Part shown: piece after piece, positions 1-8,004 of the stretch
Numbering within the stretch: the stretch's first letter is position 1
Layout of the letters: each line of letters opens with the position of its first letter
NCBI RefSeq assembly: GCF_000725345.1
Contig: NZ_CP008852.1
Coordinates: 4,580,001 to 4,644,000, forward strand
DNA from: Pelosinus sp. UFO1
GTDB taxonomy: Bacteria; Bacillota; Negativicutes; DSM-13327
Direction of reading: 5' to 3'
Length of the DNA: 64,000 bases
Program-made: the position numbers and the translations under genes
Notes under the pieces: model-generated
What the model saw: only the letters and a program-made list of their open reading frames with translations
Told to the model about the DNA's origin: nothing
Database searches by the model: none

Positions 1-63
1 ATAAATACGATAAGCTAATGTCAGCCAAAGTGCAGCAATAATGACAAGATAAATACCGTTCAC
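1..63 (-). CDS. cstA: Start of probable carbon starvation protein CstA (partial)
   Basis: Only the first 21 codons are inside the window; the gene runs off the left edge. A GTG start at 63 is preceded by a strong GGAGGAGG site (71-78) with normal spacing. The translation begins MNGIYLVIIAALWLTLAYR, a hydrophobic first membrane segment ending in AYR-Y, as in the N-terminus of CstA peptide/pyruvate transporters. The family call rests on this short match, so another membrane protein is possible. It is transcribed on the same strand as ndh, downstream of it, but is separated by a terminator-like hairpin. Confidence 0.5.
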   Translation of the reverse strand, partial: MNGIYLVIIAALWLTLAYRIY

Positions 64-256
64 AATAAACCTCCTCCTGTTTTTTCAAATATATATAAAA
101 TCTATTTCATATATAACATACCTTAACTATTACTGTGGGGAAACAAAAACACGCCCACTGGAATAATTCGGTTGATAATTGGAGGAAAATGAGGGTTAAC
201 TAGAAACGATATATTTATATCTAAGGCTGTATGAGATCTATCTTGTGACGAAAAGA

Positions 257-296
257 AAATAGTAACAAACAGTTTTCTCCTGCCCGTTACTATTTA
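257..296 (-). terminator. Terminator of ndh
   Basis: Read on minus, just past the ndh stop, an inverted repeat AAATAGTAAC / GTTACTATTT encloses an 18-20 base loop and is followed by TTTTCTTTT. This is typical of a rho-independent terminator, and it separates ndh from the cstA-like gene further left. Confidence 0.75.
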
Positions 297-298
297 TA

Positions 299-1555
299 TT
301 ATTGCCGGGTAATAATACGTACTACTCGTTCGTAAACAAGATAATCCCACATCCATTTTACAAAGACAACTGCCCGATTACGGAAATCAATTAGGCGTAA
401 AATATGAACAAAAGACCAAATTGCCCAAGCAATGAAACCATGAGTCTTAAATTTACCCATGTGTACGACAGCAGCATTACGACCAATCGTAGCCATATTA
501 CCCATCTCTTTATAGACAAATTTCTTAAGTTCTTTGCCTCTAATTATGTTTCTTATATTTTTAGCGGTAGCATCTGCTTGCTGCATAGCAACAGGAGCCA
601 CCATCGGCAATGGACGTTCACCTTGCATACAATGTGCTGCATCACCGATAATGAAGACTTCTGGACGAGTAGGTAGCTGCAAGTATTCATTAACAATCGC
701 TCTGCGCATGCTAGCTTGTTCTACGTCTAGGGTATCTATTAAATTGTTAGCTTTTACCCCAGCAGCCCAAATCACAGTGTAAGTCGGAATGACTTCGCCG
801 CCTTTTAGGCTCATACGTTCACCATCATACTCTGTAACTTGAACACACATCCGTACTTCTACATGTTTGCGGATTAAGGTTTCTACTGTAATGTCTCGTA
901 ATTCTTCTGGCATAGTTGCTAATAGCTTATCGGAAGCCTCGACTAACATAATACGTACTTCTTTGAAATTCATATTATGGTATTCCTTAACCATTACATG
1001 ATAAATCAGCTCGGAAAGGGCACCCGCTGACTCTACACCAGTAGGACCGCCACCAACAATAACAAAAGTTAGTAAAGCACGACGTTTATCTGCATCTTTC
1101 TCATGAGCGGCTAATTCAAACATACGTAACACGTGATTACGAATCTCAACAGACTCATCAAGAGTTTTCATGCCAAAGCCATTTTTCTCCATCGAAGCCA
1201 TACCAAAATAGTTTGTCATACCGCCTGCTGCTACCACTAGATAATCATAACTAATTTGGCCCGTGTTCATCGTAACAACTTTAGTTTCAAAATCTACATT
1301 TGATACTTCCGCTAGACGAAAATCTACATTCTTTTGATCTCTAAAAATAGCACGAACGGGATAAGCAATATCATCCACAGATAATCCAGCAGTAGCGACT
1401 TGATACAACAGGGGTTGAAATAAATGATAATTATACTTATCAATAAGAGTAATTTTTACATCATTTTTTGCTAAAGCCCTTGCTGTGCGGATTCCACCAA
1501 AACCAGCACCAACAATAACAACATGAGGCTTTTTTACCGCCGTTTCATTTTGCAT
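299..1555 (-). CDS. ndh: Type II NADH dehydrogenase (Ndh-2)
   Basis: A single-subunit flavoprotein of 418 residues that oxidises NADH and passes electrons to quinone without pumping protons, acting at the inner face of the membrane. The N-terminal FAD-binding GAGFGG motif is at residues 16-21 and the NADH-binding GGGPTGVE motif is near residue 165. The active-site-like stretch PLLYQVATAGL and the VIWAAGVKAN and IGDAAH segments are typical of Ndh-2. The C-terminus is hydrophobic and aromatic, fitting membrane attachment. A longer reading frame starts at 1612, but the GGAGGTG site at 1564-1570 places the start at ATG 1555. It may feed the cytochrome bd oxidase encoded at 36-39 kb. Confidence 0.9.
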   Translation of the reverse strand: MQNETAVKKPHVVIVGAGFGGIRTARALAKNDVKITLIDKYNYHLFQPLLYQVATAGLSVDDIAYPVRAIFRDQKNVDFRLAEVSNVDFETKVVTMNTGQISYDYLVVAAGGMTNYFGMASMEKNGFGMKTLDESVEIRNHVLRMFELAAHEKDADKRRALLTFVIVGGGPTGVESAGALSELIYHVMVKEYHNMNFKEVRIMLVEASDKLLATMPEELRDITVETLIRKHVEVRMCVQVTEYDGERMSLKGGEVIPTYTVIWAAGVKANNLIDTLDVEQASMRRAIVNEYLQLPTRPEVFIIGDAAHCMQGERPLPMVAPVAMQQADATAKNIRNIIRGKELKKFVYKEMGNMATIGRNAAVVHMGKFKTHGFIAWAIWSFVHILRLIDFRNRAVVFVKWMWDYLVYERVVRIITRQ

Positions 1556-1796
1556 ATATATGCACCTCCATCTTCTTAGTATAACAATAACATATTCATA
1601 AATAAGATTCACTAGTACTCACGGTGAATCTTATTGCTATTTTGTCGTTTTTCCTCACCCAATCTCACTTTTACTCACTTTTTCACTATAGCAAAAAGCT
1701 ATATTAGTTATAGTTTTTTGCAATGAAATCTGTTTATTTTTTCACATGTCAAATAAATTTTATTTATTTATTTATTTTTATAGGTATTTATATATA

Positions 1797-1832
1797 GGGG
1801 GACTTCCGTTGTTTTCTAAAAGGAATCCCCCC
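1797..1832 (-). terminator. Hairpin after the FAD-dependent dehydrogenase gene
   Basis: An inverted repeat GGGGGATTCC / GGAAGTCCCCC lies immediately after the stop of the 1845-3236 gene on minus. It is followed by TATATAT rather than a clean T run, so it is a moderate terminator candidate. Confidence 0.5.
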
Positions 1833-1844
1833 CCTCACTACTTG

Positions 1845-3236
1845 TTATGACCTTTTTTCCATTCTCTTTTTAATGATTCTAGCTACATATACACCACTGG
1901 CACTGGCTTGAGACAGCCCTCTCGTTACGCCAGCTCCGTCTCCAATACCAAACATATTGGGAATCTGTGTTTCTAGCTCCTCTGTTAATTTCAAACGAGA
2001 ACTATAAAACTTCACTTCTACACCATAGAGTAGTGTATCATCGTTTGCCATACCTGGGGCAATTTTATCTAAGGCGTAAATCATTTCAATTAGATTATCC
2101 AAATGACGTTTAGGCAGAACTAAGCTTAAATCTCCAGGCGTTGCAGCAAGTGTCGGTTTAGTAAAACTCTGGGCCAGACGATGTTCATTCGTTCTACGCC
2201 CCTTTATCAAATCACCAAATCGTTGTACCAATACTCCGCCGCCTAACATGTTTGAAAAAGAGGCAATCCGCTTACCGTACTGATGAGGTTCATTAAAAGG
2301 CTCGGTAAAACGATTACTTACTAATAATGCAAAATTAGTATTTTTACTATGCAATTTTTCGTCCCGATAACTATGTCCATTCACAGTAATGATGCCATCT
2401 GTATTTTCTGCTACCACATATCCTTTGGGATTCATACAGAAAGTACGTACTAAATCCCCATATTGTTTCGTTCGATATACTAATTTGGCTTCATATACCT
2501 CATCAGTAACATGTTGAAACACTTCTGCTGGAATTTCAACTCTCACTCCAACATCTACTTGATTGCTAGAAATTGTCATCCCCATATCCTTACACTTTTT
2601 AGAAAACCATTCTGAACCGGCACGACCAGGAGCCGCGATCAAATAATCACATTCAATAACCTCATCACTATCTTGCAGGATAAGGATAAAGCTTTCCCCC
2701 TGCTGTTTAAACTCATCTACATGCTTATTAAATAATATGGTAATTTTATCCTTCAGTAATTCGTTAATGCATTTTAAGATTTCCAAATTATTCTCTGTAC
2801 CTAAATGTCGAACTTTCGCTTGCAAAAGATGTAAATCATGAGCGATGGCTTTTTTACGAATGATACTATTCTTAGTCGTAAAAAACTCTGTTGGTGCTCC
2901 ATATTTCAAATTAATAGAATCTACATAATCAATTAGTTCTTCCACTTGCGCATCCGAAATATATTCATTAAGCCAGCCTCCAAATTCGCTGGTAAAGTTA
3001 TATTTCCCATCAGAAAAAGCACCTGCCCCACCAAATCCTCTCATTATATTACAAGGTTTACAACCGATACAATGGGTCACTTTCTTCTCTGAAATAGGGC
3101 ACTTCCTTTGGTGAATATCATGACCTTCCTCAATCATAACTACACGAATTGAAGGATTATTACTTACTAACTCATAGGCTGCAAAAATTGCCGAAGGCCC
3201 TCCACCAATAATAGCTACATCATAGTTATTGTTCAT
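1845..3236 (-). CDS. Uncharacterised FAD-dependent dehydrogenase (COG2509-like)
   Basis: 463 residues. GGGPSA at 11-16 is a dinucleotide-binding loop for FAD. A cysteine cluster at C46, C56, C59 and C62 (CPISEKK..CIGCKPC) is followed by RGFGGAGAFSDGKYN, and GIGDGAGVTRGLSQASASG lies near the C-terminus. This layout matches the NAD(P)/FAD-dependent oxidoreductases of COG2509, whose substrate is unknown; the cysteines could be redox-active or bind metal. The reading frame is open from 3251, but AAGGAG at 3244-3249 points to ATG 3236. It is a single gene on minus, divergent from amtB1. Confidence 0.75.
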   Translation of the reverse strand: MNNNYDVAIIGGGPSAIFAAYELVSNNPSIRVVMIEEGHDIHQRKCPISEKKVTHCIGCKPCNIMRGFGGAGAFSDGKYNFTSEFGGWLNEYISDAQVEELIDYVDSINLKYGAPTEFFTTKNSIIRKKAIAHDLHLLQAKVRHLGTENNLEILKCINELLKDKITILFNKHVDEFKQQGESFILILQDSDEVIECDYLIAAPGRAGSEWFSKKCKDMGMTISSNQVDVGVRVEIPAEVFQHVTDEVYEAKLVYRTKQYGDLVRTFCMNPKGYVVAENTDGIITVNGHSYRDEKLHSKNTNFALLVSNRFTEPFNEPHQYGKRIASFSNMLGGGVLVQRFGDLIKGRRTNEHRLAQSFTKPTLAATPGDLSLVLPKRHLDNLIEMIYALDKIAPGMANDDTLLYGVEVKFYSSRLKLTEELETQIPNMFGIGDGAGVTRGLSQASASGVYVARIIKKRMEKRS

Positions 3237-3452
3237 TATTGACTCCTTCATATTATTATATTTAACTAGAATACATACATAAACCTGCTTTAAATTTTTC
3301 TTACAGAACTCTTTTTACCATTTTTATTGCTTGGAATCCAACAAATATTATAACTTATTTTTTCCGAATTTTATATATAAATATTTAGTTTTTGTTCGGA
3401 TTTTTTATTTTCTTTTGTCTGCGCCCTTTAATACTTTTATTATCTTTTTCTA

Positions 3453-3481
3453 TTGACACAATCTCTACGTACTGATATAAT
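3453..3481 (+). promoter_or_regulatory. Promoter of the amtB1-glnK1 unit
   Basis: TTGACA (3453-3458), a 17-base spacer, then TATAAT (3476-3481): both boxes match the vegetative sigma consensus. Such a strong promoter ahead of a nitrogen-regulated gene suggests that control is exerted later, at the attenuators that follow. Confidence 0.85.
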
Positions 3482-3505
3482 TCAGTTAATAAATTTTATA
3501 TTAAT

Positions 3506-3543
3506 AGGCAATGACGCCTTCGCATTTTTTTGCGGAGGTTTTT
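3506..3543 (+). promoter_or_regulatory. amtB1 leader attenuator 1 (hexaloop hairpin versus terminator)
   Basis: AGGC-AATGAC-GCCT (3506-3519) can form a 4-bp hairpin with a six-base loop, A at loop position 1 and G at 4. Its 3' arm is also the 5' arm of a competing hairpin, CCTTCGCA / TGCGGAGG (3517-3538), followed by TTTTT. The two cannot form together. A nearly identical stretch stands in the orphan leader at 14335-14374 on minus. ANTAR-type antiterminators bind six-base loops of this pattern; binding here is inferred. Confidence 0.6.
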
Positions 3544-3552
3544 CTGTCTATT

Positions 3553-3599
3553 AGGACAAAGGCGTCCTAAAGGTGTTACTACCTTTAGGCGCTTTTTTT
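3553..3599 (+). promoter_or_regulatory. amtB1 leader attenuator 2 (hexaloop hairpin versus terminator)
   Basis: AGGAC-AAAGGC-GTCCT (3553-3568) is a 5-bp hairpin with a six-base loop, again A1 and G4. It overlaps a terminator made of CCTAAAGGT / ACCTTTAGG (3566-3589) followed by CGC and seven T (3593-3599). Reaching amtB1 therefore requires disrupting the terminator. The core AGGACAAAGGYGTCCTAA is shared with the amtB2 leader. Confidence 0.7.
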
Positions 3600-3656
3600 C
3601 TTTCCATTCGGAAATATAAAACAAATTATCTATAACAAAAATGGGAGGATTTTAAC

Positions 3657-5084
3657 ATGAAAAAGCTATTTACTATTATGAGTACTGCTATTCTTATGAT
3701 GTTACTTAGTGTTGTAACAGTATTCGCTGAAGCAACAGAAACGGTTGCCGAAGTCGCTAAAATTGACACAGGTGATACTACTTTCGTTTTATTAAGCGCG
3801 GCTCTTGTTATGATCATGACACCTGGTTTAGCCTTATTTTACGGTGGTATGGTCAGAACTAAAAACGTACTCAGCACTCTTATGCAAAGCTTCTTTATTA
3901 TTGGACTTATTTCTGTACAATGGGTACTTTGGGGTTATACACTTTCCTTTGGGCCTGATATTAATCACTTTATTGGCAGCTTTGCCTGGTTTGGCTTAAA
4001 CGATGTGGGGCAAACAGCAAATGCTGATTACGCAGCTACTATCCCTCATTTAGCCTTCATGATCTTTCAGCTCATGTTTGCCGTTATCACACCAGCTTTA
4101 ATTACTGGCGCCTTCGCAGAACGTATGAGATTCTCAGCTTTTGCTGTATTCATTCTTCTTTGGGCCACCTTTGTTTATGATCCTCTAGCTCACTGGGTGT
4201 GGGGCGTAGGTGGTTGGATGCGTGAAATGGGAGTTCTAGATTTTGCTGGCGGTACTGTAGTTCATATTTCTTCAGGTATCTCTGGTTTGGTAGTTGCTTT
4301 ATTTATTGGCAAACGCAAAGGATACGGCACGGAAATTATGTTGCCACATCATCTGCCAATGACTCTTATCGGCGCTTCTCTTCTTTGGTTTGGTTGGTTC
4401 GGTTTTAATGCAGGCAGTGCATTATCCGCCAATGGTCTTGCAGCTAGTGCTTTTGTTGTTACTCATGTTGCAGCAGCTGCAGCCACGATTTCTTGGGTTC
4501 TAACAGAATGGAAAGTCAATGGCAAACCGACAATCTTAGGTGCAGCTAGCGGTTGTGTTGCAGGTCTTGTCGCCATAACTCCTGCTGCAGGCTTTGTTAG
4601 TACAGTACCTGCCATCATTATTGGTTTAGCGGGTGGCGCCATCTGTTTCAGTGCCGTTAGTATAGTTAAAGCAAAACTTGGTTATGATGATGCACTTGAT
4701 GCTTTTGGTGTTCATGGCCTTGGTGGTACTTGGGGCGCCATAGCTACTGGCTTATTTGCTTCTAAGGAAATAAACCCAGCAGGTGCTGATGGATTATTCT
4801 TCGGCAACCCAGATTTAGTTGTTACTCAATTAATTGGTGTTGCTGTTACTTGGGTTTTTGCAGCTGGTATGACCTTAATTCTTTTAAAAGTAATTAGTAT
4901 CTTTATGCAAGTTCGCTCTGATGAAACCCATGAAGATATTGGCCTTGATATCGCCGAACATGGCGAACGTGGTTATACCTATCAAGATTTAACCGCTGGT
5001 TCTTCTTTAGCCTTCTCTCTTGCTGTTGATCAATCAAAAGAATCACTAGCAAACCCTATTCTACAAGCGTCACATTCTAAATAA
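3657..5084 (+). CDS. amtB: Ammonium transporter AmtB, copy 1
   Basis: 475 residues. A signal peptide (MKKLFTIMSTAILMMLLSVVTVFAEA) is followed by about 11 hydrophobic membrane segments. Family hallmarks are visible: DTGDTTFVLLSAALVMIMTPGLALFYGGMV at the start, the pore histidine region DALDAFGVHGLGGTWG, and AGGTVVHISSG. The protein conducts ammonium or ammonia across the cytoplasmic membrane and is normally gated by a PII protein, encoded 25 bases downstream. GGGAGGA at 3642-3648 serves the ATG. It lies behind a strong promoter and two attenuators. It has a close paralogue at 5924-7348, indicating tandem duplication of the whole unit. Confidence 0.95.
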   Translation: MKKLFTIMSTAILMMLLSVVTVFAEATETVAEVAKIDTGDTTFVLLSAALVMIMTPGLALFYGGMVRTKNVLSTLMQSFFIIGLISVQWVLWGYTLSFGPDINHFIGSFAWFGLNDVGQTANADYAATIPHLAFMIFQLMFAVITPALITGAFAERMRFSAFAVFILLWATFVYDPLAHWVWGVGGWMREMGVLDFAGGTVVHISSGISGLVVALFIGKRKGYGTEIMLPHHLPMTLIGASLLWFGWFGFNAGSALSANGLAASAFVVTHVAAAAATISWVLTEWKVNGKPTILGAASGCVAGLVAITPAAGFVSTVPAIIIGLAGGAICFSAVSIVKAKLGYDDALDAFGVHGLGGTWGAIATGLFASKEINPAGADGLFFGNPDLVVTQLIGVAVTWVFAAGMTLILLKVISIFMQVRSDETHEDIGLDIAEHGERGYTYQDLTAGSSLAFSLAVDQSKESLANPILQASHSK

Positions 5085-5109
5085 TGAATCGGAAAGGTGG
5101 TAAAGTGAC

Positions 5110-5481
5110 ATGCAGAAAATAACCAAAATTGATGTTGTGACTCGTCCTGGAAAGCTTGAAGAGTTGAAAGAAGCTTTAGCAGCTATTGGCGTTACAGGTA
5201 TGACAGTCAGCCAAGTGTTTGGTTGCGGATTACAAAAAGGCCATACGGAAGTGTATCGCGGCAAAGAATATAACATTAATCTTTTAGCTGGCATCAAAGT
5301 TGAAATAGTCGTATGCGAAGTACCTGTAACAACAGTAGTAGAAACGATCAAAAAAGTATGTCGTACAGGAAAAATCGGGGATGGCAAAATTTTTGTTTAC
5401 CCAATCGAAAATGCCGTTCGAATTCGCACTGGCGAAGAAGGGGATATTGCGATCATCGATCCTCAAGAGATCAAATCCTAA
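5110..5481 (+). CDS. glnK: PII nitrogen regulatory protein GlnK, copy 1
   Basis: 123 residues with the complete PII fold: start KITKIDVVTRPGKLEELKEAL, T-loop CGLQKGHTEVYRGKEY, and the B-loop KIGDGKIFVYPIENAVRIRTGEEG. Tyr54 corresponds to the uridylylated Tyr51 of E. coli GlnB/GlnK, although modification in this organism is not shown. PII senses ATP/ADP and 2-oxoglutarate and plugs AmtB when ammonium is plentiful. It is cotranscribed with amtB1 (25-base gap). GGTGG at 5097-5101 is its ribosome site. Confidence 0.93.
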   Translation: MQKITKIDVVTRPGKLEELKEALAAIGVTGMTVSQVFGCGLQKGHTEVYRGKEYNINLLAGIKVEIVVCEVPVTTVVETIKKVCRTGKIGDGKIFVYPIENAVRIRTGEEGDIAIIDPQEIKS

Positions 5482-5526
5482 CATTGTTTTACTAGCATTT
5501 TCTATCATAACGATAATCCTCCTTTT

Positions 5527-5560
5527 GAACCTGACAGTTTTAGCTGTCAGGTTCTTTTTT
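5527..5560 (+). terminator. Terminator of amtB1-glnK1
   Basis: GAACCTGACAG / CTGTCAGGTTC is an 11-bp stem followed by six T (5555-5560), a strong rho-independent terminator. The A/T end of dispersed repeat copy A abuts this T run. Confidence 0.9.
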
Positions 5561-5658
5561 ACGGAATCAGAAAGTATAACACTTTCTTGATTCCAAGTAA
5601 GAACGACTAAGGCTTTTGCCTGCGTCCGAGGACTTGGCACAAGCCAAGTCTTTTCTTA
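5555..5658 (-). repeat. Dispersed 104-bp structured repeat, copy A
   Basis: Read on minus it begins TAAGAAAAGACTTGGC and ends TGATTCCGTAAAAAA. It has a 5' hairpin (GACTTGGC / GCCAAGTC), a middle stretch with GCAGGC..GCCTTAGTCG, and a 3' hairpin (GGAATCAAGAAAGT / ACTTTCTGATTCC). It is almost identical to copies at 7734, 14237 and 17494, but in the opposite orientation. On plus, its GACTTGGC hairpin followed by TTTTCTTA could act as a second terminator for glnK1. Confidence 0.85.
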
Positions 5659-5724
5659 AGTCAAAAATTAGATTCTCTCTATTAGGATTACATTAACCTT
5701 ACAATATATTCTTTCTTCATCTAA

Positions 5725-5753
5725 TTGACACGCTCTTAAAATCCTGCTATATT
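5725..5753 (+). promoter_or_regulatory. Promoter of the amtB2-glnK2 unit
   Basis: TTGACA (5725-5730), a 17-base spacer, then TATATT (5748-5753). The arrangement mirrors the amtB1 promoter. Confidence 0.8.
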
Positions 5754-5777
5754 CTATTTATAACTTTTATAGTAAAC

Positions 5778-5875
5778 AAGTAGACAACGTTTTGCGTACA
5801 CCGCAGAATATTGTCTACTTATTGAGGACAAAGGTGTCCTAAGGAATACTCCTTAGGACACCTTTGTCCTTTTTT
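5778..5875 (+). promoter_or_regulatory. amtB2 leader attenuator
   Basis: A first stem AAGTAGACAA / TTGTCTACTT (5778-5820), with an inner TTTTGCG / CGCAGAA stem, is followed by AGGAC-AAAGGT-GTCCT (5825-5840), a six-base loop with A1 and G4. The latter is mutually exclusive with a 20-bp terminator (5826-5869) that ends in a T run (5870-5875). Unlike amtB1, the first stem has a five-base loop and no T run. An unregulated transcript should stop here before amtB2. Confidence 0.7.
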
Positions 5876-5923
5876 ATTTAATTTTATCTTTACGTTACTA
5901 CTATAAACCAGGAGGAATATGGC

Positions 5924-7348
5924 ATGAAACAGCTAATTATTAGAATAGGTACCTATATTCTCTTTATGATGTTTACTACGACAACAGCCTTTGCAGAAGC
6001 CTCGGTATCTAGTGAATTTCCCAAAATCGACACGGGTGACACTGCTTTTTTATTAACATGCGCCGCACTAGTTATGTTGATGACGCCTGGCCTAGCATTA
6101 TTTTATGGCGGTATGGTGAGGGCTAAAAATGTATTGAGTATCATTATGCAAAGTTTTTTTCTAATTGGCCTAATTTCAGTTCAATGGATATTATTTGGTT
6201 ATACCTTAGCCTTTGGCCCTGATGTAAACCACTTAATTGGAAGTTTTTCCTGGCTAGGTCTCGCTACTGTCGGACAAGTGCCGAATACGGACTATGCAGC
6301 GACGGTCCCACATATGGCTTTTATGATTTTCCAGGCTATGTTTGCTATTATTACCCCAGCTGTAATCAGTGGTGCCTTTGCCGAAAGGATGAAATTCCCC
6401 GCTTTTATTCTTTTCACTCTCCTGTGGGCCACCTTTGTTTACGATCCTTTTGCTCATTGGGTATGGGGCACAGGTGGCTGGCTACGAGAAATGGGGCTCC
6501 TAGATTTCGCTGGTGGTACGGTGATCGAAATCTTATCAGGTATATCCGGACTTATCATTGCGATCTTTATCGGAAAACGTAAGGATTATAATACTGAGGT
6601 TATTCTCCCCCACCACCTTCCTATGACCGTTCTCGGCGCCTCCTTACTATGGTTTGGTTGGTTAGGTTTTAATGCAGGCAGTGCCTTCGGTGCCAATGGT
6701 TTGGCGGTACATGCTTTTGTTACTACCCACGCTGCAGGTGCAGCAGCCACCTTAACTTGGGTGATGACCGAATGGCTGTATCATGGTAAACCAACTGTTT
6801 TAGGTGCCGTCAGTGGTGGCGTCGCCGGGCTAGTATCTATTACACCTGCAGCAGGGTTCGTCGATGTGCTGCCCGCCGCTTTTATTGGAGGTATATCAGG
6901 CGTTTTATGTTTCTTATCCGTTAGCCGCTTAAAGGCAAAATTTAGTTACGACGACTCTCTTGACGTTTTTGGCGTCCATGGCATTGGCGGCATTTGGGGA
7001 ACTTTTGCTACTGGCTTATTTGCTTCGAAAGCGATAAACCCAGCAGGAGCAGACGGCTTCTTTCTTGGCAACACTCATCAATTAACTATACAATTAATCG
7101 GCATTGGAGCGAGTTTACTCTTCGCAGCAGCCGCAACCTATATTATCCTCAAAATCGTCAGCGCTCTTGCCCTAATACGTGTTGATGCCGATCAGGAATC
7201 TGTAGGGCTTGATCTTACAGAACATGGTGAACGAGGCTACATTTATCAAGATCTAACAGCCGGATCTCCTCTTGCTTTCTCCGGCAATGAAGACCCTGCG
7301 CGAGAATTGACAAACCTAAATTGGGGAATCTGGCCACCAAAACCATAA
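5924..7348 (+). CDS. amtB: Ammonium transporter AmtB, copy 2
   Basis: 474 residues, closely similar to copy 1 along its whole length, including the signal peptide (ending TTAFAEA), FPKIDTGDTAF..MTPGLALFYGGMV, the LPHHLPMTVLGASLLWFGWLGFNAGSA region and VFGVHGIGGIWG. It should transport ammonium under the control of the PII protein just downstream. AGGAGG at 5911-5916 serves the ATG. The C-terminal tail (NWGIWPPKP) differs from copy 1, so the cytosolic end, where PII-linked regulation is often tuned, has diverged. Confidence 0.94.
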   Translation: MKQLIIRIGTYILFMMFTTTTAFAEASVSSEFPKIDTGDTAFLLTCAALVMLMTPGLALFYGGMVRAKNVLSIIMQSFFLIGLISVQWILFGYTLAFGPDVNHLIGSFSWLGLATVGQVPNTDYAATVPHMAFMIFQAMFAIITPAVISGAFAERMKFPAFILFTLLWATFVYDPFAHWVWGTGGWLREMGLLDFAGGTVIEILSGISGLIIAIFIGKRKDYNTEVILPHHLPMTVLGASLLWFGWLGFNAGSAFGANGLAVHAFVTTHAAGAAATLTWVMTEWLYHGKPTVLGAVSGGVAGLVSITPAAGFVDVLPAAFIGGISGVLCFLSVSRLKAKFSYDDSLDVFGVHGIGGIWGTFATGLFASKAINPAGADGFFLGNTHQLTIQLIGIGASLLFAAAATYIILKIVSALALIRVDADQESVGLDLTEHGERGYIYQDLTAGSPLAFSGNEDPARELTNLNWGIWPPKP

Positions 7349-7375
7349 CTTATTATAAAAAGGTGGTAATAATGA

Positions 7376-7741
7376 ATGAAAATGACCAAAATTGACATAG
7401 TCACTCGTCCTGGTAAATTGGAAGAATTAAAAGAGGCATTAAATACCATTGGCGTTACCGGTATGACTGTGAGTCAAGTCTTTGGCTGCGGTTTACAGAA
7501 AGGTCATACGGAAATATATCGGGGTAAGGAATATAATATTAACCTTTTAGCTGGCATCAAAATAGAAATCGTAGTATGTGAGGTCCCTGTCGAAAAGGTA
7601 GTCGCAACAGTAAAAAGAGTGTGTTCTACGGGTAAAATCGGAGATGGAAAAATCTTTATTTACCCTATTGAAAATGCCATTCGAATTCGTACTGGTGAAG
7701 AAGGAGCTATTGCAATCCTGGATCCAAAAGACATAAGATAA
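7376..7741 (+). CDS. glnK: PII nitrogen regulatory protein GlnK, copy 2
   Basis: 121 residues, nearly the same as GlnK1: T-loop CGLQKGHTEIYRGKEY with the modifiable tyrosine at 53, and B-loop KIGDGKIFIYPIENAIRIRTGEEG. ATG 7376 is taken as the start, with MTKID at 7382 as an alternative; a short out-of-frame ATG at 7372 lies closer to the AGGTGG site (7361-7366). The stop codon (7739-7741) lies inside the left end of repeat copy B, so the last residues (DPKDIR) differ from GlnK1 (DPQEIKS). Confidence 0.92.
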   Translation: MKMTKIDIVTRPGKLEELKEALNTIGVTGMTVSQVFGCGLQKGHTEIYRGKEYNINLLAGIKIEIVVCEVPVEKVVATVKRVCSTGKIGDGKIFIYPIENAIRIRTGEEGAIAILDPKDIR

Positions 7742-7837
7742 GACTTGGTTTAGGCCAAGTCCACAAACGCAGGCAGAAGCCTTAGTCGTTCTTACTTGGA
7801 ATCAAGAAAGTGTTATACTTTCTGATTCCGTAAAAAA
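7734..7837 (+). repeat. Dispersed 104-bp structured repeat, copy B
   Basis: TAAGATAAGACTTGG... to ...GATTCCGTAAAAAA, matching copies A, C and D. Its first bases provide the TAA stop of glnK2. The 5' hairpin is slightly decayed (GACTTGG TTTAGG CCAAGTC). The 3' hairpin GGAATCAAGAAAGT..ACTTTCTGATTCC is intact. Confidence 0.88.
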
Positions 7838-8004
7838 TATTTGACGTGGCTAGAGCTTACTTCAGCTACATCCTTTACTTTATTCCCTTTTAGATTCGAA
7901 TAATTATTGACGTTGGAGCATAAAAAATGTACAATAAATCGACAAAAATACTAATTTCCAGCTAATGTACAAGATTAAGACTTGATAAAGACAGGGTGGA
8001 TCAC

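Noticed and set aside
404-782. Plus-strand frames inside ndh
   Set aside because: Antisense shadows of a well-supported gene, without ribosome sites. The same applies to the other antisense frames throughout.
5284-5640. 118-residue minus frame over glnK1 and repeat A
   Set aside because: It runs antisense through glnK1, a terminator and a repeat; no protein signature.
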